A DNA stretch of 64,000 bases. Source: Rheum nobile (lineage: Eukaryota > Streptophyta > Magnoliopsida > Caryophyllales > Polygonaceae). Below the pieces are notes generated by a model. It saw only the letters and a program-made list of their open reading frames with translations. It made no database searches and was not told where the DNA came from. The position numbers and the translations under genes are program-made. The stretch is from assembly GCA_027886185.1 (NCBI GenBank), contig WOAB01000506.1, positions 310,001 to 374,000 of the forward strand, given 5' to 3'. Shown piece by piece: positions 47,501-57,309 of the stretch (position 1 is the stretch's first letter; each line of letters opens with the position of its first letter).

Positions 47501-47989
47501 TTTAGAAACTATAAAACTAAATAATTATTTCTATAATTTTATTTGAGTGAATAAATATTGTTTTTCTTATTTTTAAGGTCCATCCAAGATACTTAAGATT
47601 GATGGTGAAGGCTCGGAGGATATCAAGGATGGAGACGACGAAGAGAAAGATTGAAGGCTTCTGTTGTTATTTTAAGACTTTGAGTGTGTTGTTACTTGTT
47701 ATTAAATGTTTATAGAATTTGATATTGGATATGCAATGTTTTTTATTGTTAGATTGAAATACTATTTGGTCTTTATTCTTTTAGTTATTGACAGGATATC
47801 ACAGGAATACATGATTATAACCTAAACCGAGTCCCGACGGGCTACCCGGGCCCGGGAATGCGGACGGGCTTGGACAACTGTCCAAGCCCTAATCCCGGGC
47901 TCAGCCCGACCCGGACCCGGATAAACGGACAAATTTTTTAACTTAGGCTCGGACCATATCCGGTCCGAGCCCGGAGATGCCCAGGTCTA
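44537..47989 (+). mobile_element. hAT (Ac/Tam3-like) DNA transposon with 8-bp target duplication
   Basis: The left end TAGACATGGACA and the right end (other strand) TAGACCTGGGCA match at 10 of 12 positions. Flanks are a perfect TATATAAG (44529-44536 and 47990-47997). Both subterminal regions are rich in GCCCGG/CCGGGC blocks (44550-44700, 47825-47970), typical of transposase-binding zones. The length is 3,453 bp with one BED-type transposase gene, now inactive. It inserted beside or into the tail of an older LINE (47999 onward). Confidence 0.93.
45507..47654 (+). pseudogene. hAT transposase (BED zinc finger, RICESLEEPER-type), inactivated
   Basis: An N-terminal BED finger (CNHCKTKLN ... HLLRHVKTC) begins at MGNESGNIGEE (45507). 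The body has SFTTDNWRS, FHMRCCCHIINLVVQ and RWNSSFTMLDRFL. The hAT dimerisation region includes PSENAFSLGNKLI and ALSCYEDWLRARCF. A short intron (47488-47577) leads to the acidic end ILKIDGEGSEDIKDG. Lesions are TAG at about 45933, a frame change near 46550, TAA at about 46700 and a frame change near 47280. Full-length relatives have about 650-700 residues, so the copy is complete in length but dead. Confidence 0.9.
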
Positions 47990-47998
47990 TATATAAGG

Positions 47999-48334
47999 GA
48001 GACTATTCTGCTCCTGAATAACACCCTTGCTCAGTATCATCCTCTTTCTAACATGGTTATTAAGTATCAAGGCTTTATTCATAGAGATTGGCTTGTCCAA
48101 TTTCGTCATATTTACAGGAAAGTTAATAGTGTAGTTGATCGCTTAACTAGTTTTGCTTTTTCGTTTCCTTTAGGATTTCATGTTTCAGATTAACCCCTGA
48201 AATTATTTCTTTATTGTTTTTTGATGATGTTATGAACCGGGCTATCCCCGCTTGATTACTACTTAACCCACTTTTCTATATTCAATAAAATCTTGGAGAG
48301 TGCTGTCTCTCTTTCGATAAAAATAGAGAGTATA
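47999..48334 (+). pseudogene. 3' tail of an older LINE (RNase H C-terminus and 3' UTR)
   Basis: 47999-48193 encodes about 64 residues ending in a stop, including DWLVQFRHIYRKVNSV and FSFPLGFH. This matches the C-terminal end of the RNase H domain of plant L1 elements. It is preceded directly by the hAT target duplication. It is followed by a 3' UTR with AATAAA near 48283, which the younger LINE at 48335 interrupts. Confidence 0.75.
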
Positions 48335-51300
48335 ACAGGATGCAAGAGTTTTACACCTAAATATAGCCATACATACTCTCGGTATTTGGACGAGGGGCCT
48401 TATCTTTCCTTAGAGATGGGGGAGGTGTGCTCCTCTGTTTACTATTTTATTATTACCACTATTATTATAAGCTTAATCTTATACGACTCTATATTTTCTC
48501 TTCTTCGTGAACTCACTATAAGGAAACAGATGTTATACAAAGTAATGGAACTTGATTACATGCTCTTTATGAGGAAAATTAATATTTATAACATTGAAAT
48601 TAGAAATAGATTCAGTACCCACAATTCTAGATTAACTATGCTTAATAACCTTGTCTTCTGTTGGCATGTTGTGCTCAAAATCCATAAAAAACAAGCAAGA
48701 ACAAAATACTTGCAAAAAGAAAAATTAGGTTTTTTATGAAGATTAACTCTTGGAATTGTAGAGGTATGAGAAAAGAACACTTCTGATTGGATATAGAAAC
48801 TTTCTGCAAAATTGAGAGTATCCAAGTTATTGCTCTCCTTGAAACTAAAACTAATAGAAAGCCTAACGAAAACATCCTAAAAAAAGCAGGGTTTGACAAT
48901 TGTGCTTGGTCCCCTGCCGTCGATCTTGCTGGTGGTATTTGTGTCTTATGGAAATCCTATCAACTCTACAATGAAACCTTAGAAATAATGCACACAGCTG
49001 AGAAATTTATAGCTTTAAAATATAAAACCTTGGACATCGATCGGGTTTTGGTTATCATCTTTATTTATACACCTCCTCATTCTAGAGATAAGGATTTTTT
49101 TTGGGAGTCAGTCTCGAACTTTATCATACAAACTAGCCTCCCTTGCCCCATTATTGGAGACCTAAATGAGATTCAAAATAGAAATGAAAAGATTGGAGGA
49201 TCTATCCCTTATATCTCGAGATTTGATAGACTCATCAACTTTAAAAACAATATGGATCTTATTGATCTGCCTACCCAAGGAAGTAATTTTACATGGAGAA
49301 AGAATAGTACCGAAATTAATAATATTTATGAGAAATTAGACCGTGTTCTTGTTAGTGAACAAATAATACAGTGGTACCCTGGTCTATTTACAAAAAACCA
49401 TGCATTTACTAACTCTGACCATTGCCCTATTTCAATTCTATTAGATAACAATCACCAAAGAACAAATCAACCTTTTAAATTTGAAAAAATGTGGCTGAGA
49501 AGAAGAGATTTCGAAAATATAGTTAAACAAGCATGAAGATTAAATGTAGAAGGATTAAATATGTATAAGTTAGTTAAACAAACACAAGCTTTAAAAGCAA
49601 GTGCCAAAAAATGGAATAAGGTTACTTTTGGTAACATTTTCAAACAACTTAAAGAAACGGAGGATTCCTTAGTTGATATCCAAAAAAGGATTTTGGCTGA
49701 TCTATCTCTAACTCTTATAACAACACAAAATAACCTCATTAGGAAAAAAAATAAACTTTTGGAGTATCATAAATCCTATTGGGGACAAAGAGCGAAACTC
49801 CATCATATCAAATCAGCAGATATTAATACAAAGTACTTCCATAGATTTGCTAATGGAAGAAGAAGTAGGAAAATTATTAAGGAAATCACTTGTAGTAATG
49901 GAGCTCTGATAACAGGTGAAGAAAATATAAGAAAAGAAATTCAAACAGACTACCAGAGACGATATAAAAAAGAAAATATCAATTTAACTAATATGAAAAA
50001 AAATACTTGGATCCAATCCAGAAGGAAATTACTGAGGAAGACAATATCTATCTAACACAACCTCCTTCCAATCTCGAAATCAAAAATGCAGTTTTCAATA
50101 TTGGTAGTGATAAGTCCCTGGGGCCTGATGATATGTCAGCTTGTTTCTATCAGAAATTTTGGCATATTGTGGGTCCTACGGTGATAAAAGCAATTAAAAG
50201 CTTCTTTATGTTGGATAAACTACTTAAGCAAATTAACCATACATTCATAACATTAATACCTAAATGTGATAATCCAAAAACCACTAATGACTATAGACCA
50301 ATAAGCTTATGCTCTACATTCTACAAAACAATCTCAAAAATTATAACTGATAGACTCAAGAACATATTATCCAAGATCATTCACCCCTTACATGGTGCAT
50401 TTGTAAAGGATAGAGCTATACAAGATAACATTTTGATTGCATATGAAATCTTTCACTCTTTTAGAAGTAAAAAAGGAAAAGAAGGTTGGATTGCTCTCAA
50501 ACTGGATATGGAAAAAGCTTATGATAGACTTGATTGGAATTTCGTAATTCAAACCCTTGAAAATTTTGGCTTCAACAGTAAATTTATTGGATGGATTGAA
50601 GAATGTTTTAAAACAGTCTCTTACTCGGTACTTGTGAATAATGGTCCGACAGACCTTTTCTTTCCAGAAAGAGGCCTTCGCCAAGGCGATCCTATGTCAC
50701 TATTCCTTTTTATTCTATGTGATGAAATACTAGCAAGAAATCTTTAGAGAAATTGTAACATAAACAAAAACCAAATCAGGTTTAAACTGGCTAGGGGGGG
50801 TATTAGTGTTCCCTTTTTAGCCTTTGCTGACGACATCATAGTATTTGCAAAAGCCAATCATACCTCTTGTGTTAATGTTAAAAACATTATTGAAGAATAT
50901 TGTACTTTTTCAGGACAAAAAGTTAATTATCATAAGTCTGCCTTTCAGGTTACCAATAATGTCTCTAATAATATCAAAGAAACAATACGACAAACTTTAA
51001 ATATTGTCAATACATCATCTTTGGAAAAATACCTAGGTTGTCCCATTATTAATGGGAAAGTTGATAAAAATACCTTTCAAGACATCATTCTGAGTTCAAA
51101 AAATCAACTAAAAAAATAGAAAGCTAATTCTCTATCACAAGCAGGACGAACTGTACTAATTCAATCAAATTTAGCTACCAAACCCAATTACACTATGCAA
51201 AGCTTTATGCTCCCTTCTTCCATTCATAATGAGATTGATAAAATTAATAGAGATTTCTTCTGGAATAAAGAAGGAAAATCAACGCCTTTGATTGGCTGGG

Positions 51301-52915
51301 ATAAGATTTGTAAACCTAAGTGCCAAGGTGGGCTTGGCATCAGGAAAGCTAAAGCAATGAACCAAGCTCTACAAATGAAGCTTTTATGGAAAATACTAGC
51401 TGAACCAGACAATTTATGGGTCAGAATTGTTAATGAGAAATATCTGAAAAATTCAACATTGTTTGACTATAAGAAAAAAATAACTGCTCATGGCAATGGA
51501 GTAAACTAATTGATCTTAAAGATGAATTTTTTAATGGTATCCGCTGGCTTGTTGGAGATGGGAACCGTATAAAATTTTGGACAGATAACTGGGTCTTTGC
51601 TTATAAACTCATTAATGAAATTCATGACCAACACTTAATTGATCTCAACGTTACAGTAAGTAAATATATTAAGAATGATAAAACGTGGGACATTGCTGAA
51701 CTTAATAAAATATTACCAGAAAATATAGTTTCAACTATTAAGCAAATACCAATACCAGAAAATAATATAAAAGATCGTCTCTATTGGAGTAAAAGTAAAA
51801 ATGGTTGGTTCTCAACTAAATCTGCTTTTGAACTTATTACTGATAGCAGCAATACAAGCCCAATCAATCTATCCTGGATTTGGAAACTTAATCTATCGAC
51901 TAAAATTAAGAACTTTATCTGGAAAATTGTAAACAATGGTCTAGCTACTAAAGCCAGACTTGCAATCAAAGGTGTTCATATCCCATTGAATTGCGAATCT
52001 TGTGATAATCTTTTTGAAGATCTTCATCATTTCTTAATCTCTTGCCCGCACACAATAGACATTATTTATTCTATAAATCAGAACTTAGTAGATATCCTTA
52101 GTAACATTGTTACTAATAATAAAAAACCTATTCAGATTATTGATGATATTTCCCAAAAACTATCCAAAGCTGAATTTGAAGAACTAGCGACTATCTGGTG
52201 GAGCATTTGGTTTTAGAGAAACCAGAAAGTCTTTGGTGATGACACTTCAGTGCCTATTAAAGACATTACGCACTTCATCAAAACCCAAATCCAGAATTGG
52301 AAGAAAGCTTGTAACTTTAATGAAGAGGGCGGGATACTAAGTACAAGGAAAAATCCAAATCTCCGGAAAAAAAGAAAGCTAAGATGGAAAAAGCCTAACC
52401 CTGGTTCTTTCAAAATTAATGTTGATGGATCCAAATTGAATAATGGTAATGCTTCGGCTGGATTTATCATCAGAAATGAACATGCTGATCCCATTAATAT
52501 GCAAAACTTTAGATGTGGAAAAGTTAGTACACTCATGGCTGAAGCTCTTGCTGTCAGATAGAGTATACTTTGTGCTAAAACCCTGGGTCTCAAGATTATT
52601 TCCATTGAGGGTGACAACCTGTGTGTTTTGAATGTTCTTGCAGGTTTGTGGTCTTGCCCTTGGGAGATTGAGATGGTGGTTGCGGACATTCGTGTGGATC
52701 TGCTTTATTTTTTGAAAGTCGCGTTTCATCATGTCTTTCGGGAAGTAAATCGGGTTGCGGATTGTATTGCGCTTCTCGGTCATTCTCCTCGTGCAATGGA
52801 TTTGATGTCTGATCTAGAGCTTCTCGCTCTCATCCGTATGGATGCTCTAGGATGGTTTTCTAACAGGTGTTAGGGCCAACCTAATTTTTTTCTTTATCAA
52901 AAAAAAAGAAAAAAA
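48335..52915 (+). mobile_element. L1-type LINE without ORF1, 10-bp target duplication
   Basis: Flanking repeats are AGAGAGTATA (48325-48334 and 52916-52925), and the element ends in an A-rich tail (about 52899-52915). It holds an endonuclease, RT, zf-RVT and RNase H coding region. The 400 bases before ORF2 have no gag-like ORF1 with zinc knuckle, so the copy is 5'-truncated or of a line that lost ORF1. It sits in the 3' UTR of the older LINE tail. Confidence 0.85.
48736..52873 (+). pseudogene. LINE ORF2: endonuclease, reverse transcriptase, RNase H, broken
   Basis: It starts MKINSWNCRGM, the usual beginning of the APE-type endonuclease. This is followed by IALLETKTNR, PIIGDLNEI and NSDHCPISILL. 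The RT has SLGPDDMSACFYQKFW, NDYRPISLCS, LKLDMEKAYDRLDWNF, RGLRQGDPMS and FAFADDIIVFAKA. The zf-RVT follows (IKNFIWKIVNNGLATKARL, CESCDNLFEDLHHFLISC), then RNase H (PGSFKINVDGSKLNNGNAS, FREVNRVADCIALLGH). Stops or frame changes occur at about 48783, 49535, 50010-50055, 50745, 51117, 51500, 52214 and 52560, so it is inactive, though length is complete. Confidence 0.9.
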
Positions 52916-52925
52916 AGAGAGTATA

Positions 52926-53792
52926 TTCCTACTTTATATTAAAAATAAAAATAAAAATAATTGTCGATTAACCTTACCGCTCCTCTATTAATTACAGCTC
53001 ACCGAAAATTTTAGATGGTAATCGAGCCGGGTTCTTTTCTTGGTGAATTGGCTAAGCCGAACTGAAGGCTTAATTCAAATATGGGTGAAGTTCTCATTCG
53101 ATTTGGACTAGCCGCCCTTAAAGACTTATCAAGTGTCAAGTAGACTAGGTTATTTGCACTTGAGGGCGGTTTAATTTGTTGGGAGGTTGAGAAATTGACA
53201 ACTAGACTAGGTTATTTGCACTTGAGGGCGGTGTGTTAAACGGTTGAGAAATTGATCCCTCATCAACCAAAAGACTATATAAATAGTGATATATAAGGAA
53301 GGTTGAAGCCTTATACATTATCGTAAGTTTTTGTGTTAAAAGATGGATTCCGACCTTTTATTAAAAATAAAAATAAATGTCGATTAATCTAACTATTCTC
53401 CGATGAACTACTGTAGACCCAAAATTTAAGATCATCGCAGCGTGTAACGTACCAACGTTAGTAGAAATTGAGCCTGTCCAGTTTGACTGATCTGTCTATA
53501 AACGTTTGTATTGACGGCATGGAATGTGACTACGGCTTGAATAAGGTTTTACCTAATGTAGTGATTAAACCAATAAACAACGATTGTTTTAGTTTAAGAG
53601 AATTGATGACAAGGATAGATGCTACGCCGGAAACTGGGATCCAGCTAATGTTGATAAGTTTGTTTATTAAGCTGGTCTATTTGAGTTCAATTGTGATGGT
53701 GATCGGGGAGGTTGAGGTGGTCTTGTTTCATTTTTATAATTTTTTAGGTTTGAATTGAGGTACGGTTATAGCCATTAGTTTAATGAGAACAA
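52926..53792. other. Intergenic DNA with short direct repeats
   Basis: GACTAGGTTATTTGCACTTG plus AGGGCGGT is present twice (about 53143-53170 and 53204-53231). A second pair, TATTAAAAATAAAAATAA followed by TGTCGATTAA, lies near 52937-52970 and 53362-53388, about 420 bp apart. These could be remnants of a small TRIM-like element or of the older LINE tail. A 96-codon frame at 53468-53758 matches nothing I know. Confidence 0.45.
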
Positions 53793-53992
53793 TGTGACTT
53801 TGATGATCAATTATTTTAATGAGATTCTATCTTAGAGTACATATCTTTGCTTAAAATATTTATTTTCCTCTAATAGATACATTGTGAATTTGTATCTAGA
53901 TATACTTGCTTTCAATAAATGAAATCAGAAAGTGAAATTTTTCTATATTTTTGTCTCTTAATTTAACATGGTATCAGAGTCAACCCTAAGCA

Positions 53993-54192
53993 ACCAATAC
54001 TCAGTTGGTCTAGTGATTTGACACTAGACTCTCTTAAACGTTTTATCTAGAGGTCTCGAGTTCGAGTCCTGCTGGAGGCGTGTATAGAGATATTGATGTT
54101 GGGAGGGGTCTATCACTTCGTGTGCCAACCGAATCCCGGTGAACGTAGAGCGATTTCGACCGATTGAACCAGACGAAGGAACCAAAAAAAAA
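53993..54192 (+). mobile_element. SINE inserted in the copia primer-binding site, 17-bp target duplication
   Basis: The flanks are a perfect AGAGTCAACCCTAAGCA (53976-53992 and 54193-54209). The body, 200 bp, has an A-box-like TTGGTCTAGTGATTTG, a B-box-like GAGTTCGAGTCC and a terminal run of ten A's. The left duplication overlaps the copia primer-binding site (TGGTATCAGAG). A diverged copy of its 5' end recurs at 55045-55072. Confidence 0.92.
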
Positions 54193-54437
54193 AGAGTCAA
54201 CCCTAAGCACAATATAAAACATATATTTTTTTTGTAATTTTTGGTTGTTGTACCATTGCCGCTGCACCATCCTCCACCAATATTTCTCCTGCCATTCATC
54301 TCTAGTGTTATTATAATTGACACCGGTGCAAAGCATTATGACGTGGACTTCTCATCTTCATATTACCTTTACCGTTCAGATCATCCAGGCCTCATTATAT
54401 GACTGGTTATCCGAAAAGCTATTATTATTAAGAGTGG

Positions 54438-55000
54438 TTGACCGCTATGCAAAATTCGTTTCGGGGTAAGCGAAAGCTTGGTTTCGTCGATGAGAGTATT
54501 CAAAAGGTTGTTGCGGGTAGTCATGAACTTGAAGATTGGTATATGGTGAGTTCTATGTTAGTAGGATGGGTTGTTCAAATTGTTGAACCGTCTCTTTGCT
54601 CGTCAATCACCTATTTTGACACCATCAAGGAACTTTGGGAAGATCCTCGTCAACGTTTCTAATGAACCCCACAAGCTTCACCTTCGTTCTGACATTGCTT
54701 GTTGTAGTCAGAATGAGCAATATGTGGCTGCATATTAAGGTGTCTTCCAGAAGTTTTGTGATGAGATTTCTACTTATGTCACGTCCCAGATCTATTCTTG
54801 TGGTAAATGTGAATACAATAGGAACTCCTTCTTGAGTCAAGAGAGTAAGAAGGAGCGAGTTCTTCAATTTTTGATCGGTCTCAATGATGCCTCCTTCAAC
54901 GCTCTTTGCTCAAATATTTTCGCTCAAGACTCGCTTCCTTCTATCATTCTGGTTATTGTCTCGTCATTCAAGAAGAACACCTCAAGAACATGAACACTTA
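54438..55000 (+). pseudogene. Copia gag remnant
   Basis: Frames 54438-54662 and beyond show UBN2-type gag: FRGKRKLGFVDES, WYMVSSMLVGWVV, TIKELWEDPRQRF, then in a shifted frame HKLHLRSDIACCSQNEQYV and ERVLQFLIGLND. Several frameshifts. No zinc knuckle or protease follows, showing a deletion. Confidence 0.7.
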
Positions 55001-56811
55001 GTTGCTTAGGGTTGACTCTGATAGAATCAAAGTCAACCCTAAGCAACCAACACTCAGTTGGTCTAGTGATTTATACCAGGTATTACTGCAAAAATTGAGC
55101 CCATATCAGTCATTAAGTTGTTTATTACGAGTCCTGGCGACCAACCATGAATACTAAGCTTAAAGCGCTCGAAAGGAACAAGACTCGGGTCCTTTCTGAT
55201 TTGCCTCCGGGAAAGAAATCTATCGGCTATAAATAGGTCTACCGTATCAAGTACAATTCGAATGAAACCATTAAAAGACACAAAGCTCGTCTTGTCGTTC
55301 AAGGCAATCACCAAATTAAGGGTGTTCTTTATTGAAACGTTTGTCCTGGTTGCAAAGATGGTTTCATACGAGTATTTTTATCTGTTGCTGCCATTCGAGG
55401 TTTAGAACTTCATCATATGGACATTCACAATGTCTTCCTTCATGGTGATCTCCATGAAGAAGTATACATGAATCCACCTTCATGCCTCTCTAGGGTCGCC
55501 TCAGTGCAAGTATGTTGATTTCGAAAGTCAATTTACGGCCTTCGTCAAGCTCCAAAAAATTGGTTTGTCAAACTAGTTCCGACCTTGCATGCTTTCGGGT
55601 TCCAACAAAGCTACGCAAACTACTCGTTGTTCTCATATATATCATTGTCATAATACTACCCTCTAGGTACTCATATATGTTTATGATCTTATCATTGCAT
55701 GTAACGTCGACTCTCCTAATATTACTCGTTTCAAGGAATATTTGAGTTCTTATTTTCACATGAAAGATCTTGACGCCCTCAAGCATTTCCTTGGCATTGA
55801 GATTGCTCACAACTCCAAGGCTTTGTTTTTGTCTTGACGAAAATACACCCTTGACATTTATCTAAAGTCGGTCTGTTGGGTGCCAAGATTTGCGAGTTCC
55901 CTATGGAACAACACATCCAGCTCGCCTCGATTTCCAGCCCACCCTTCAAGTACCCGGATCAGTATCGCCGCTTAGTTGGGTGCCTAATCTACCTTACCAT
56001 TACACATCCCAAGCTATGCTACTACATGTATACATACTCTCACCTAATTTATGCAAGCTCCTAATGATGCACACTGGCACGCAACCTTTTGGGTCCTTCA
56101 TTATCTCAAAGGTCATTCAGGCCAAGGCTTACTCCTCTCGGTAACAAGCTCGTTGCAACTGACGACCTTCTGTGACTCTGATTAGGCCTCGTGTCCCCTT
56201 ACACAACATTTCATCACAAGTTATTTTATTAAGCTTGTTCAATCTCCAATTTCATGGAAGACCAAGAAGCAAACGACGATTTCATGCTCTTTGGCTAAGG
56301 CCGAATACCGCTCAATGTTGTCTACATGTTGTAGACTTCTTTGGCTGAAGTCATTGCTTCATTCTCTTGGTGTGCCTCATTCTACACGTATGTGTCTTTT
56401 ATGTGATAGCCAAACAAGTTTACATATTGTTGCCAATCACGTGATCCATGAACGAACGTAACACCTTAAGATTGATAGTCATTTGTTAGTGATCATATTT
56501 AGGCCGGAAACATCGCTTCTACACAACAACCTGCTTATTTGTTTACTAAAGCACTAGGAAAACAATAATTTTTATTATTATTGGACAAGTTATACATTAT
56601 TAATTCTCGTGCTTCTACTTGAAAAGTGTTGAAATTCTCTGTATCCTATATTTTAGTTTAAAATATCTATCTTAGTCTAAAATATAAATTATGAACTTGC
56701 ATCTATACATAATACATACTTTCAATCAATGAAATTAGTAAGGAAGATTTTCCCATACTTTTGTCTCTGTAGATTTAACGTATAATGTGGTGCAAGATTA
56801 GAGAAGTAATT

Positions 56812-56980
56812 GAATTTGTTTGGTGAGTGTATTTATAAAGACTTTTATGGTTAAAAAATACTTTTTTGAGAAAAATAGTTTTTGAAATTTGATGTTTGGA
56901 TAGTATGAGAAATTGTGTAAGGAAGAAAGAAAATAATTTTTGTGAATAAAAACATTATAAATAGATGGTTAAACAAGACC
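56812..56980. mobile_element. Tourist-like MITE, second copy
   Basis: Inverted relative to 35158-35325. It begins near AATTTGTTTGGTGAGTGTAT and ends TTAAACAAGACC before TTA. Left target site is degraded. No coding content. Confidence 0.65.
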
Positions 56981-57309
56981 TTAACGATTGACAAGTATTT
57001 TTTTCTACCGTAGTTGTTTAAGTTGTGTTATGTATTTTGATTTTAAAATATTTTCAAATTCAGCTATATATTTTTTTACTTAACATCTGTTATTATTGAA
57101 TATTTCATTAAGCTAAAATACATAGTTCAAGATCAAGTGTGAATGGATTCAGTGATCAGGATTCAGGAAGTGATTCTATCAACATCCTTCAATTTTCTTA
57201 ACAACTAGTTATAAGTGTCATTTTTTTTGTACGACGCACCAAAGAAAAGTGTATTATTAATATTAGGAGAATCCTTGGCAATTCGTTTTAAACATCTATC
57301 TTATGCAGT
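56981..57309. other. AT-rich intergenic DNA
   Basis: No gene or repeat recognised between the MITE and the poly-T that marks the antisense LINE's tail. Confidence 0.5.

Larger units (their letters stand above)
53793..56780 (+). mobile_element. Decayed Ty1/copia element with large internal deletion
   Basis: The 5' LTR ends at TAACA (53968), followed by the primer-binding site TGGTATCAGAG (53969-53979). A matching 3' LTR lies at about 56627-56780 (shared TACTTTTGTCTCT, CTTTCAAT.AATGAAAT). Similarity is weak, so the element is old and the 5' LTR start (about 53793) is approximate. Inside are gag-like frames (54438-55000: KLGFVDESIQKV, SSMLVGWVVQIVEPSL, FDTIKELWED), then RT pieces from about 55140 (PGKKSIGYK, HKARLVVQGNHQ, VFLHGDLHEEVYM) and RNase H pieces near 56220-56500. 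Protease and integrase are missing. Many stops and frameshifts. Confidence 0.75.

Noticed and set aside
48293..48739. 148-codon ORF as LINE ORF1
   Set aside because: It begins before the target duplication and has no zinc knuckle or RNA-binding motif, so it is a chance frame across the insertion border.
53468..53758. 96-codon + strand ORF
   Set aside because: No recognisable motif; lies between a LINE tail and a copia LTR, and its codon content is unremarkable.
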